Assembly (NCBI GenBank): GCA_022823365.1
Contig: JAJDXG010000010.1
Span: 1 to 34,725, forward strand
DNA length: 34,725 bases
Direction: 5' to 3'
DNA from: Gemmatimonadota bacterium
GTDB lineage: Bacteria; Gemmatimonadota; Gemmatimonadetes; Longimicrobiales; Gaopeijiaceae
Part shown: positions 11,285-18,808 of the stretch, one piece after another
Layout of the letters: each line of letters opens with the position of its first letter
Position numbering within the stretch: position 1 is the stretch's first letter
Notes under the pieces: model-generated
Database searches by the model: none
The model's input: the letters and a program-made list of their open reading frames with translations, nothing else
Told to the model about the DNA's origin: nothing
Made by a program: the position numbers and the translations under genes

Positions 11285-11847
11285 GATGTCACCCGGGTCA
11301 GGTACTTGTCCTCCCGGCGATCCACCTTGAGCACGTCTCCCACCTCCACGAAGAGGGGAACCTGGACCACCGCCCCGGTCTCCAGGGTGGCCGGCTTGGT
11401 GCCGCCCTGGGCGGTATCTCCGCGCACGCCGGGCTCCGTGCCGGTCACTTCGAGCTCGACGAAAGCCGGGAGTTCCACGGCGATGGCGTCGTCGTCGTGG
11501 ACCAGGACTTCGCACTCCATATTCTCTTTCAGGTACTTCAACTGATCTTCTCCGACCATGCTTCCCGAGACCGCATGCATGTCGTAGGTGCGCAGGTCCA
11601 TGAAGTGGAAGAATGCGCCGTCGGTGTAGCTGTACTGCATGGGACGGCGCTCCAGGCGAACGCCCGTCACCCGCTCTCCCGCCCGGAAGGTCTTTTCCAC
11701 CACGTGGCCGTCCAGCACGTTCTTGAGCCGCGTACGCACGAACGCGCCGCCCTTCCCCGGCTTGACGTGCTGAAAATAAGTGATCGCCCAGAGGACACCG
11801 CCGATGTCCAGGATCATGCCATTGCGAAAATCGGCTGTAGTGGCCAT
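11281..11847 (-). CDS. efp: elongation factor P
   Basis: EF-P enters the ribosomal E site and rescues ribosomes stalled at polyproline stretches. From ATG at 11847 the product has 188 residues, the usual length. The modified loop reads [12 protein letters not shown] with a lysine at its tip (K32), so the loop is of the lysine type rather than the arginine (rhamnosylated) type. No modification enzyme is in the window. The KOW-like N-domain and two OB-domains are complete; the C-terminal part ends [17 protein letters not shown] lies 4 bases before the ATG. The frame remains open upstream into aroQ, but that extension is a shadow. Proline-rich proteins such as the TolA-like protein and Pal next door are plausible clients. 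Confidence 0.95.
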   Translation of the reverse strand: MATTADFRNGMILDIGGVLWAITYFQHVKPGKGGAFVRTRLKNVLDGHVVEKTFRAGERVTGVRLERRPMQYSYTDGAFFHFMDLRTYDMHAVSGSMVGEDQLKYLKENMECEVLVHDDDAIAVELPAFVELEVTGTEPGVRGDTAQGGTKPATLETGAVVQVPLFVEVGDVLKVDRREDKYLTRVTS

Positions 11848-11890
11848 GCAGCCTCGATCGGTTGAGTTGCGCCCTCCCGGGGACCGCAGG

Positions 11891-12328
11891 TCAATCCCGG
11901 GACAGGTGTGCCAGAAGCCCCCTGAGGGCAAGAAGATAGCTTTCCGCGCGAAAACCGGCGACCACGCCCGCGGCAACGGGCGCCAGGTACGACCGGCGCC
12001 GGAAGGATTCGCGCGCCGCCGGGTTGGACAGATGTACCTCCACGAAGGGCTTCGCGATCCCCGCGAGCGCATCCCGCAGGGCGACGCTGGTGTGCGTGAA
12101 CGCCCCCGGATTGATCAGAACGCCGTCGATCCGGGGCGCGGCTTCCTCCAGATAGTCGAGAATCGCCCCTTCCGAATTGGACTGGAAAACTTCGATCTCC
12201 ACCCCCAGTTCCTCCGCCAACGCGCGAAGGCGCCGGTTGATGTCCTCGAGCGTGTCGGAGCCGTACACCTCCGGTTCGCGTCGGCCCAGCATGCGCAGGT
12301 TGGCTCCGTGTACGATCGCGATCCTCAC
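11891..12328 (-). CDS. aroQ: 3-dehydroquinate dehydratase, type II
   Basis: AroQ dehydrates 3-dehydroquinate to 3-dehydroshikimate in the shikimate pathway and works as a dodecamer in known members. The 145-residue protein has the type II signatures in order: GANLRMLGRREPEVYG with the catalytic Tyr22 and Arg17, the NSEG segment near 51-54, INPGAFTHTS with Asn73, the catalytic His99 in VEVHLSN, and Arg residues at 110-112. Two small departures are seen in the first motif, where GPNLNLLG is usual. The start is GTG and overlaps the upstream TPR gene's stop (GTGA). It lies 43 bases before efp, an order common in many bacteria. Confidence 0.94.
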   Translation of the reverse strand: MRIAIVHGANLRMLGRREPEVYGSDTLEDINRRLRALAEELGVEIEVFQSNSEGAILDYLEEAAPRIDGVLINPGAFTHTSVALRDALAGIAKPFVEVHLSNPAARESFRRRSYLAPVAAGVVAGFRAESYLLALRGLLAHLSRD

Positions 12329-13260
12329 GGCGCCCCCTCGCGCGCGCCGGCCATGGGCGCATCGGGTGCCAGCGCCTCGATCGGAACGACCTCCGCATCG
12401 CCACCGCGCGGCGGGACGACATCCGGGGTTTTCGCCGTCTCGCCGCCCCGAACCGCCTCCGGCTCCCTCGTCGCGTCCACTTCGGCCCCGATTTGGCGGC
12501 GAAGGCGCTCCAGGCGGCTCACAAGCGCCTCGTCGCCGGGCTCGGATTCGATGAGCTGCTCGTAGACCGCGATCGCCTGCGCGTGGAGCCCCTGCTGTTC
12601 ATAGAGCCGGCCCATGGTGCGGGTGTAGATGCCCGCGTCCGCAACGGCGTCGGAAGCGGCGGCAGGCGTCTCGATCGGGATCCCGGCCGGACGGTCACCT
12701 CCTCCGGCTCCCTTCGCGGATGCCGGAGCGGACCGTTCCTGCGCGGGCTCGGCGACGGCCGGCTGCTGTTCCTCGGGTTCCGCTACCGCCAGCTGCTCTT
12801 CCTCGGCTTCCAGAGCAACCGGATCGACCGACGCCAGTCCGCTGTCGGTTCCGGCAGCCCATACGCCCGCGTCGCCCGCCATCCATGACTCGTCCGGGAG
12901 CTCGGCATCGCCTTCAACCCTGGAACCGGACGCCGGGGCGTCCTCGACGAGGGGACCGACCCTGGCCAGAACCTGCCGCGCCTCCACGTTGCCCGGATCG
13001 AGCTCGAGCACGCGCCGGGTAGCGGCCAGAGCCCCCGCATGGTCCGAAACATCCCGCGCGACCCGCATCGCCACCACGTGTGCACTCGCGAAATCGGGAT
13101 GACGCCGCAGGCCCTCGTCGAGCAGGAGCCTGGCCCGCAGGAGATCCCCCGCCCGCCTGTAGGCGTCCGCCAGGGGCACGAACGACCGGCCCTGCCGATC
13201 CTCCGAAGAGTGGAAGCAGGAGTAGAGCCTGCGAATCCTCCGCTCAAGCGACTGATCCAC
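12325..13260 (-). CDS. TPR-repeat protein of unknown function
   Basis: A 311-residue protein without signal peptide or membrane segment. The N-terminal third (about 20-100) and a segment near 205-250 have the helix-turn-helix spacing of TPR motifs (for example ADAYRRAGDLLRARLLLDEG and MGRLYEQQGLHAQAIAVYEQ). A long acidic, Ala/Glu/Pro-rich linker joins them, with a near-repeat of AVAEPEEQQP then AVAEPAQE, and the tail is also low complexity. TPR proteins usually act as scaffolds for protein complexes; no partner can be named here. It starts with GTG, is the first gene of the aroQ-efp-acc block and is divergent from ppiD. No named family recognised. Confidence 0.75.
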   Translation of the reverse strand: MDQSLERRIRRLYSCFHSSEDRQGRSFVPLADAYRRAGDLLRARLLLDEGLRRHPDFASAHVVAMRVARDVSDHAGALAATRRVLELDPGNVEARQVLARVGPLVEDAPASGSRVEGDAELPDESWMAGDAGVWAAGTDSGLASVDPVALEAEEEQLAVAEPEEQQPAVAEPAQERSAPASAKGAGGGDRPAGIPIETPAAASDAVADAGIYTRTMGRLYEQQGLHAQAIAVYEQLIESEPGDEALVSRLERLRRQIGAEVDATREPEAVRGGETAKTPDVVPPRGGDAEVVPIEALAPDAPMAGAREGAP

Positions 13261-13351
13261 AGGCAGGCTCTCGGAAAGAGGGAAGACTCCGGCGCCGCGC
13301 GCTCGGGGAGGCGTGTCGAATTCGCGAGAGGCGCTCGCGCGTCAACCGGGA

Positions 13352-13381
13352 AAAGTAGGGAGCCGCTGCGAAGGGTGTCAA
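13352..13381 (-). promoter_or_regulatory. candidate promoter of TPR-aroQ-efp-acc block
   Basis: On the minus strand a perfect TTGACA (13381 to 13376) is followed after 18 bases by TACTTT (13357 to 13352), which matches the -10 consensus at only 3 of 6 bases. Transcription would start near 13345, about 85 bases before the GTG of the TPR gene. The strong -35 and the position in a divergent intergenic region favour it; the weak -10 does not. Confidence 0.4.
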
Positions 13382-13403
13382 CGGACCCTTTCCGGGGCCT
13401 CGC

Positions 13404-13432
13404 TTGAGAGGCATCCGGCATTCCCGTAAATT
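13404..13432 (+). promoter_or_regulatory. sigma70-type promoter of ppiD
   Basis: TTGAGA (13404-13409) and TAAATT (13427-13432) are separated by exactly 17 bases, matching consensus at 5/6 and 4/6. The start of transcription would fall near 13439, giving a leader of about 66 bases that contains AGGAG 10 bases before the ppiD ATG. It is the only plus-strand promoter needed in the window. Confidence 0.6.
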
Positions 13433-13504
13433 GCGTTCCTTGCGGAAGATTCCCGCGATCACGCCATTCTTGCCGGACCCGGACACGCCAGGAGACGCCT
13501 CGCC

Positions 13505-15331
13505 ATGATGCGGACCATGCGGGACAACACGAAGTGGATCATGATGATCACCGCGCTCGCGTTCGCCGCGCTCATGGTCTTCGAGTGGGGAATGGACATT
13601 ACCGGGCGCACCGCCGGGTTGAGCGAACTGGGTGAGGTCGATGGCGTGCCGGTCATGTACGAACAGTACCAGTTCGCCTATCGCAACCTCTACGAGCAGA
13701 CGCAACTGGCCCAGGAAGAGGCGATCACGTCCGACCAGAACCTCGAAATCGAGGATGCGGCCTTCGACGAGGTCGTGACCCAGATCCTGATCCAGCGCGA
13801 ACTCCAGCGGCGCGGCATCCGGGTGAGCAACGACGAAATCCGCCAGGCGGCGCGCTTCAGCCCTCCGCCGCAGTTCCAGGCGCTCGAGGGCTTTCAGACC
13901 GAAGGCGTCTTCGACATGCAGAAATATCAGGACTACCTTGCCACCGCGTCGGAGATCGCCCTGCTGGAGCTCGAAGCCTACTACCGCGACATCATCCCCC
14001 GCACGAAGCTCCTGCGGCAGCTGAGCACGGGCATCTACCTCCCGGACGCGGCCCTCTGGTCGGCGTACAGGGACGAGAACGAACAGGTCGAAGTGCGGTA
14101 CCTGTCGCTGGATCCGGCGACCCGCATCGGCGATGACGAGGTCGAGGTTTCCGATGCGGAAATCGCCGCGTACTACAGGGAGAACCGTGACGAGTTCGCG
14201 GTGCCCCCGAGGGCTACCGTGGTCGCGGTCGTGCTCGACAAGGATCCCAACGCCGCCGACACGGCCGCGGCGCGCGAGCGCGCCGAGGAGATCCGCCTGG
14301 AGATCCTCGATGGGGCCGACTTCGCCGCGCTGGCGGCGGCGGAATCGGTGGACGAGGGTTCGGCCGCCCTGGGCGGCGACCTGGGAACCTTCCCCCGGGG
14401 GATGATGGTGCCGGAATTCGATTCGGTGGCGTTCAGCGCGCCGCTGGAAACGGTTACCGAGCCGGTCGCCACGCAGTTCGGATGGCACCTCATCGAGGTG
14501 ACCTCGCGTACCGCGGACTCCGTGAGCGCGCGTCACATCCTGGTGCCCGTGGAGCGTACCGACGCCTCCGAAATCGATCTGCTGACCATGGCGGACTCCC
14601 TCGAAGTGCTGGGCGAGAACCTTCCCCTCAGGGAAGCGGCGGCCGAGCTGGGCCTGGAGGCCAATCCCGTCGACATCACCGAGGAGTTCCCCTTCGTACT
14701 GGGCGCGGGCCAGGTGCGCGAGGGGTCGGAGTGGGCGTTCGAGGAAGCGGAGGAAGGAGACGTCAGCCCCGTCTTCGAGAACGCCGAGGCCTTCTACGCG
14801 CTGGAGCTGGTCGGCCGTGAACCGGAGGGGGTTCTGCCGCTCGAACAGGCGCGCGCAGCCATAGAGCGAACCCTGCGGCTGGAAAGGAAGCTCGAGCGTG
14901 CTCTGGCGCAGGCGGAAGAAGCTGCGCAGGGCGGGGGCACCCTGGAGCAGATCGCCGAGCGCCTGGAGGCCGATATCGAGGAGTCCCCCCCGTTCTCACG
15001 CAGCGATTTCGTGCCCGGACTCGGTCGGCAGAACGCGGTCATCGGCACCGCATTCGGGCTGGAGCCGGACCAGTTGAGCGGCGTCGTGGAGGCCAACGGA
15101 CGCGCCTTCGTCATCGAGTTGACGGAGCGGATTCCCGCCGACAGCACCACGTGGGAGGAGCAGAAGGTGGTTCAGCGCGCGATGATCGGAGGCACGCTGG
15201 GCCAGCAGCGGCTGGACCAATGGATCACCAGCCTGCGTGAGCGCGCCAACATCGTCGATCGCCGCCGGGAGGTCTTCCGGGCCCAGGAGGAGGCTGCGAA
15301 CCAGACGCAGCTTCCGCTGGCCTTCCAGTAG
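13505..15331 (+). CDS. ppiD: PpiD-like membrane-anchored peptidyl-prolyl isomerase
   Basis: This is a periplasmic folding helper anchored in the inner membrane near the Sec exit. The 608-residue protein has one N-terminal membrane segment (about 11-27) without a cleavage site. A SurA/PpiD-type chaperone region follows (about 40-180), then a parvulin domain (about 235-335) with the family's GGDLGTFPRGMMVPEFDSVAF and FGWHLIEV. A second segment begins SARHILVPV (341-349) like another parvulin module but lacks the GGDLG loop, so it is probably degenerate. The C-terminal region is helical and acidic. ATG 13505 is followed directly by ATG 13508; either could be used, and AGGAG upstream serves both. 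It is the only plus-strand gene and converges on tatA. Confidence 0.9.
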   Translation: MMRTMRDNTKWIMMITALAFAALMVFEWGMDITGRTAGLSELGEVDGVPVMYEQYQFAYRNLYEQTQLAQEEAITSDQNLEIEDAAFDEVVTQILIQRELQRRGIRVSNDEIRQAARFSPPPQFQALEGFQTEGVFDMQKYQDYLATASEIALLELEAYYRDIIPRTKLLRQLSTGIYLPDAALWSAYRDENEQVEVRYLSLDPATRIGDDEVEVSDAEIAAYYRENRDEFAVPPRATVVAVVLDKDPNAADTAAARERAEEIRLEILDGADFAALAAAESVDEGSAALGGDLGTFPRGMMVPEFDSVAFSAPLETVTEPVATQFGWHLIEVTSRTADSVSARHILVPVERTDASEIDLLTMADSLEVLGENLPLREAAAELGLEANPVDITEEFPFVLGAGQVREGSEWAFEEAEEGDVSPVFENAEAFYALELVGREPEGVLPLEQARAAIERTLRLERKLERALAQAEEAAQGGGTLEQIAERLEADIEESPPFSRSDFVPGLGRQNAVIGTAFGLEPDQLSGVVEANGRAFVIELTERIPADSTTWEEQKVVQRAMIGGTLGQQRLDQWITSLRERANIVDRRREVFRAQEEAANQTQLPLAFQ

Positions 15332-15336
15332 GCGGG

Positions 15337-15359
15337 CGCCGCCACTCGCCCGGGCGGCG
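15337..15359 (+). terminator. GC hairpin between convergent ppiD and tatA
   Basis: CGCCGCC (15337-15343) and GGCGGCG (15353-15359) form a 7-base-pair stem with a 9-base loop, starting 6 bases after the ppiD stop in the 39-base gap between convergent genes. There is no T-run on either side, so it could end transcription only weakly or with a factor. It could act in both directions. Confidence 0.35.
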
Positions 15360-15370
15360 GCTCGGCCTCC

Positions 15371-15649
15371 TCAGGCAGTCGTCCCGGCTTCCGCGCCGGC
15401 TTCCGTTCGACTGCCGAGTTTACGCGGCTCTCCACCCTCTTCGGAACTCTCCGCGGGAGAGGGCGCGACCATTTTGGGCTGCTGGGGTGTCTTCAACTCG
15501 CGCTCGATGTCCCGCACCGAACTCTTGAACTCGCGAATTCCCTTGCCCAGTGACGAGCCGATTTCCGGGAGGCGCTTCGCGCCGAAGAGAAGCAAGAACA
15601 CCAGGAAGATCAGGATGATCTCCCACATTCCAAGTCCGCTGAATCCCAT
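15371..15649 (-). CDS. tatA: Sec-independent translocase subunit TatA
   Basis: TatA oligomers form the passage for folded proteins in the twin-arginine pathway of the inner membrane. The 92-residue protein has the short N-terminal membrane helix (WEIILIFLVFLLLFG, about 9-23), the hinge FGAKRLPEIGSSLGKGI and the amphipathic helix, followed by a polar tail rich in Ser and Glu. AAGGAG lies 5 bases before the ATG. tatC is about 7.5 kb upstream on the same strand, and no second tatA-like or tatB-like gene is seen in the window. The immediate upstream gene is the DUF4321 protein. Confidence 0.92.
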   Translation of the reverse strand: MGFSGLGMWEIILIFLVFLLLFGAKRLPEIGSSLGKGIREFKSSVRDIERELKTPQQPKMVAPSPAESSEEGGEPRKLGSRTEAGAEAGTTA

Positions 15650-15720
15650 GACAGCTCCTTCCCGCTGAAGACCGGCGAAGCGTGCTGGTCCGTTCGACGT
15701 GCCCGGTCAATCTAACTCAT

Positions 15721-15742
15721 ACCGGCGTCTCGCGCGCCGGGT
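15721..15742 (-). terminator. hairpin between DUF4321 gene and tatA
   Basis: On the minus strand an ACCCGGCG arm pairs with CGCCGGT (one bulged C) across a 7-base loop, directly after the DUF4321 gene. The following bases ATGAGTTAGATT are fairly AT-rich but not a T-run. It could be a weak terminator, or a structure that partly separates tatA expression from the upstream gene. Confidence 0.3.
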
Positions 15743-15765
15743 CCGTGGGGGTCGTCCGCTGGCTG

Positions 15766-16047
15766 CTAGAGCCAGGCGCGGACGATGGGCGCCACGATGC
15801 CGATTCCCGCCAGCGTGAGTACGTTGAAATGAAATGCCAGCGGTCCGAGCGTAATGTCAAGCGCAACCAGCCCGATGGAGACCGGGCCCAGGCTCGCGGT
15901 CACCGCCGTGGTAAGGAACTCCCGGGTCGCGCTCTCGGGCATGAACTGGGCGAGGCGGGTAAGCAGTGCACCCAGGATGAAGCCACCCACCACGACCACC
16001 ACAGCCCGGGAGTACGACCTGCTTCGAGCTTCGAGCAACTTAGCCAC
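15766..16047 (-). CDS. DUF4321-family small membrane protein
   Basis: A 93-residue protein with two hydrophobic segments: about 14-33 (SRAVVVVVGGFILGALLTRL) and about 74-90 (FNVLTLAGIGIVAPIVR). Between them lies the stretch ASLGPVSIGLVALDITLGPLAF. This layout fits my recollection of the DUF4321 family, which has no known function. It starts with GTG, with GGAGGT 6 bases upstream, and a CCGCGG-based hairpin lies just before that binding site. It lies between the polyprenyl synthase and tatA. I make the family call from the LGLVALDITLGPL-type pattern and membrane layout, so it is moderate; that it is a real membrane protein gene is more certain. Confidence 0.7.
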   Translation of the reverse strand: MAKLLEARSRSYSRAVVVVVGGFILGALLTRLAQFMPESATREFLTTAVTASLGPVSIGLVALDITLGPLAFHFNVLTLAGIGIVAPIVRAWL

Positions 16048-16061
16048 TTGACGACCTCCGA

Positions 16062-16082
16062 CCGCGGCCGTCCCGACCGCGG
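16062..16082 (-). promoter_or_regulatory. hairpin just upstream of DUF4321 ribosome-binding site
   Basis: Two copies of CCGCGG (16062-16067 and 16077-16082) can pair as a 6-base stem with a 9-base loop. The structure ends about 3 bases before the GGAGGT that serves the GTG at 16047. It might protect the transcript, end the upstream message or affect translation; the sequence does not decide. Confidence 0.3.
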
Positions 16083-16134
16083 AGCTTGTGTAACGACTTC
16101 GTGCCTCCCGTCGCGTGCCTGACTCCCGGAGGTC

Positions 16135-17133
16135 TCATCGACGCCGATCGACCACGTAGGCGATCGAGCTGAGAAGCGCCTGTTTGGCGGACCCCGCCTC
16201 CAGATCCTCGAGTGCCGACGCCGCCCAGCCGGCGTAGCGTTCCGCCCGTTCGCGAGCGTACTCGAGCCCGCCCAGTTCCTCCACCAGCTCGATGAGCCCG
16301 GCGATCTCCTCGTCGGAAGGATCGCGGCTGGAAAAGAACCTGCGAATCCCTTTCCGTTCCCTGGCGCCGGCCACCTTCATCGCGCCGATCAGGGGTAGTG
16401 TGACCTTCCGCTGGCGCAGGTCGTGGCCCGTGGGTTTGCCGGTCACGGCCTCGGTCCCGGTGTAGTCCAGCAGGTCGTCGGCAATCTGAAACGCCATTCC
16501 GAGATTGTGTCCGAAGCGCCTGAGCGCCGAGCACCGGCGATCCGGCCCGGTCGCGAGGGCGCCGATCTCGCAGGATGCGGCCATCAGGGACGCCGTTTTG
16601 GCCGCGATCAGGGCATAGTAGTCCTCTTCGGAGAAGTCCAGGGCGTCGTACGAGGTGAGCTGGCGCATTTCCCCCAGACTCATCTCGTTGGCGGCGATCG
16701 CCAGGCAGCGAAGCACGTCCAGATTGCCGACGCGCGTCAGCTCGGTGACGGAGCGGCTGTACAGGTAGTCCCCCATGATGATCGCGACCTGATGCGTCCA
16801 CAGCGCGTTTACCGTGGGCAGGCCGCGGCGCAGCACCGAGTGGTCCACGGCATCGTCGTGCACCAGGGTCGCGAGGTGCACCAGTTCGACGGCCGCCGCC
16901 AGGGTGACGGCGGGATCTCCGTCTCCCCCGCATATGCGGTCCGCCAGGAGCACCAGAGTGGGGCGGAACATCTTGCCCCGCATGAGCAGGAGGTACTGGT
17001 TGACCTCGTCGGTCATCCCCAGATTGGCGCGAACGATGCGCCGGAGCTCCTCGCGCACGCGCTCCAGATCCTCGCGCACGGGCTCCTGGATGTGGGCAAG
17101 CGTGGATGGGTTGGTGGTGACGGGCTGGGTCAA
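16135..17133 (-). CDS. long-chain polyprenyl diphosphate synthase
   Basis: This trans-prenyltransferase adds isopentenyl units to an allylic diphosphate to make long chains for quinones. The motifs are all visible: RGKMFRP (52-58), the first aspartate-rich DDAVD (93-97) followed by LRRG, the second DDLLD (219-223), and GKPTGHDLRQRKVTLPLI near 232-249. Small residues precede the first aspartate motif, which in the family goes with long products; the exact length cannot be told. I chose TTG at 17133 because AGGAAAGAGG lies just upstream and gives 332 residues, the usual size; the frame is open further, but only into the preceding gene. It follows the TPR gene by 71 bases. Confidence 0.9.
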   Translation of the reverse strand: MTQPVTTNPSTLAHIQEPVREDLERVREELRRIVRANLGMTDEVNQYLLLMRGKMFRPTLVLLADRICGGDGDPAVTLAAAVELVHLATLVHDDAVDHSVLRRGLPTVNALWTHQVAIIMGDYLYSRSVTELTRVGNLDVLRCLAIAANEMSLGEMRQLTSYDALDFSEEDYYALIAAKTASLMAASCEIGALATGPDRRCSALRRFGHNLGMAFQIADDLLDYTGTEAVTGKPTGHDLRQRKVTLPLIGAMKVAGARERKGIRRFFSSRDPSDEEIAGLIELVEELGGLEYARERAERYAGWAASALEDLEAGSAKQALLSSIAYVVDRRR

Positions 17134-17204
17134 CGACCTCTTTCCTGAAAGGGGTTGGCGTGGCAGTCCGTGGATGAGTCCCCGTTCGTCCAGGGGTTGC
17201 TGGG

Positions 17205-17873
17205 TCAGGAGGGGCTGCCGGGAACAGGATCCGCCGACTCGCCGGCCGTCCCCCTCGGCGCCCGGCCGAGATCGCGCAGGCGCGCCTCGACATCCTGAAA
17301 GCCGATGTCGATTGCGAGGGTCTTCCTGTAGAAGTCGCATGCCGCCTCGGGATTGCCGGACGCCTCCTGAGCGCGCCCCATATAGTAGTAGATTCCAAGG
17401 AAGTCGTCTTCGCGAGCGAGGGGCAGATCGAGGGCCTTCGCCAGCGTGCTGACCGCGAGTTCGGCGTGACCGGCGTCGAGAAGGGAGCGACCCAGCATCT
17501 CATGGGCCGCCGAGTTGGCGGGGTCCACGCGGATCGCGCGTTGAAACTCGGCTATGGCCTCCGGGCCGAGCCCCATGGTCCGGTACGCCGTGCCCATGTC
17601 CTGATGGATGCGCGCATCCCCGGCCGGAACGCTGCGGACCAACCGGGCCCGGAAGCGTGACAATGCGGCCCGGAAGTCCTCGCCGGGTTCCGTGTTCTCA
17701 TCTTCCTCGGTCAGCCGGGTCGCCTCCGGCGCCGAGCCGTCGTCCAGGAGCAGCGCCCTGAGGTCGACATACCGGGAGGGCGATTCGGACTCGCGGACCG
17801 CCCCCCCGGAACCGGCGGGCGGGTCCGTGCCCGGAGAATCCCCGACCCGCTCCAGGGGCGCGTTGGTCGTCAT
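17205..17873 (-). CDS. TPR-repeat protein of unknown function
   Basis: A 222-residue soluble protein with a low-complexity acidic N-terminal third and TPR-like repeats from about 85 to 200: MGTAYRTMGLGPEAIAEFQR, MLGRSLLDAGHAELAVSTLA and YYMGRAQEASGNPEAACDFY. No signal peptide or membrane segment is seen. Its ATG overlaps the ftcD stop as ATGA, so it is translated after ftcD from the same message. It shares the general plan (TPRs plus a low-complexity charged part) with the TPR protein upstream of aroQ, but the two are not obvious duplicates. Function unknown. Confidence 0.8.
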   Translation of the reverse strand: MTTNAPLERVGDSPGTDPPAGSGGAVRESESPSRYVDLRALLLDDGSAPEATRLTEEDENTEPGEDFRAALSRFRARLVRSVPAGDARIHQDMGTAYRTMGLGPEAIAEFQRAIRVDPANSAAHEMLGRSLLDAGHAELAVSTLAKALDLPLAREDDFLGIYYYMGRAQEASGNPEAACDFYRKTLAIDIGFQDVEARLRDLGRAPRGTAGESADPVPGSPS

Positions 17874-18772
17874 GAACGGACCTCCGCGAGCAGAGCCTCG
17901 CGCAGCCGGGAGGGGTCCGGATCCAGCAGGTTGAGTCGGGAGGCGGCCGCGGAAAGGACCAGCCTTCCGGGGATGGTTCCGATGACCTCCGTCTGTGTGA
18001 CGCGGCCACCCATCCGGTCCACCTCCGCTTCAATGGCCTCGAAAACGCGCATGGGCGGTGTGCGTTCCATGTCTTCCAGGTTCATGGAGATCTGAAATAC
18101 GTCGCTGGAGGGCAGATATAGCCCCAGCGCCCTCAACCCGACAAATCCGCCGCTGCTCTCGCGCAGCCGGCCCGCGACATCCTTCACCTGCTCCAACGAT
18201 AACCCCGATACGCAGACATTCCACGCGAGGAGGGGCGGCCGGGCTCCGACGCAGGTCGCGCCCGCCGTCGGATGGACACCCGGATGAGCCCAGGGCCGAG
18301 GCAGGATATCGGGCTCGCGGCCGGCTGGGAACCCCCCCGTGAGGGCCTCGAATCCTCCGGCCCGCAGAGAGGACAGGGAGCGGCCGGTTCCGGCAGCCCC
18401 GTACAGGTACACGGGTATCCCCATCGCGGCCAGCCCTTCCGCCACCCGGCGGGCGCTCGCAGCCGCATCCTGCAGGCCAAGGCCCCGCGCGGGGATGAAC
18501 GGGAGTACATCGAGGGCGCCCACTCGCGGATGTACGCCCGCGTGCCGCCGCATGTCGATGGCCTCCATCGCCAGCCGCGCGACCGACAGGGCCGCCCGCT
18601 CCACGACCCGGGGAGGGCCGGCGAAGGAGATGACCGAACGGTGGTGGTCCGGATCGGCGCTCCGGGCCAGCACTTCGGCGCCCTCGGAGGCGATGACCCG
18701 GGCAAACTCGCGAACCACGGCAGGGTCGCGGCCTTCGCTGAAGTTGGGGACCGCTTCAAGGACCGGGGTCAT
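17870..18772 (-). CDS. ftcD: glutamate formimidoyltransferase
   Basis: This enzyme moves a formimino group between N-formimino-L-glutamate and tetrahydrofolate, linking histidine breakdown to one-carbon metabolism. The 300-residue protein covers the formiminotransferase N- and C-subdomains only; the cyclodeaminase part of the animal fusion is absent. Family signatures are VPNFSEGRDP at the start, DPDHHRSVISFAGPP (41-55), the active-site region HPRVGALDVLPFIP with His81, and MNLEDMERTPPMRVFEAIEAE near 230-250. No other histidine-degradation gene is nearby. A near-consensus promoter ends only 6 bases before the ATG and there is no ribosome-binding site, so the mRNA is predicted to be leaderless. 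The downstream TPR gene overlaps its stop. Confidence 0.92.
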   Translation of the reverse strand: MTPVLEAVPNFSEGRDPAVVREFARVIASEGAEVLARSADPDHHRSVISFAGPPRVVERAALSVARLAMEAIDMRRHAGVHPRVGALDVLPFIPARGLGLQDAAASARRVAEGLAAMGIPVYLYGAAGTGRSLSSLRAGGFEALTGGFPAGREPDILPRPWAHPGVHPTAGATCVGARPPLLAWNVCVSGLSLEQVKDVAGRLRESSGGFVGLRALGLYLPSSDVFQISMNLEDMERTPPMRVFEAIEAEVDRMGGRVTQTEVIGTIPGRLVLSAAASRLNLLDPDPSRLREALLAEVRS

Positions 18773-18778
18773 GTCGCG

Positions 18779-18807
18779 ATTATACCCCGGCGGCGGCGCC
18801 CTCTCAA
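18779..18807 (-). promoter_or_regulatory. strong promoter giving a leaderless ftcD mRNA
   Basis: On the minus strand TTGAGA (18807 to 18802), exactly 17 bases, then a perfect TATAAT (18784 to 18779), and 6 bases later the ftcD ATG at 18772. A start 7 bases after the -10 box would fall on the A of the ATG. It is the best promoter match in the window. Confidence 0.75.
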
Positions 18808-18808
18808 C

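Noticed and set aside
9368..11847. A CO2-fixation or secondary-metabolite carboxylase cluster
   Set aside because: The efp-accB-accC order and the AccB thumb identify the housekeeping acetyl-CoA carboxylase.
13244..14536. A 430-codon frame on the minus strand overlapping the ppiD promoter and gene
   Set aside because: Antisense to the conserved ppiD; histidine- and arginine-rich shadow.
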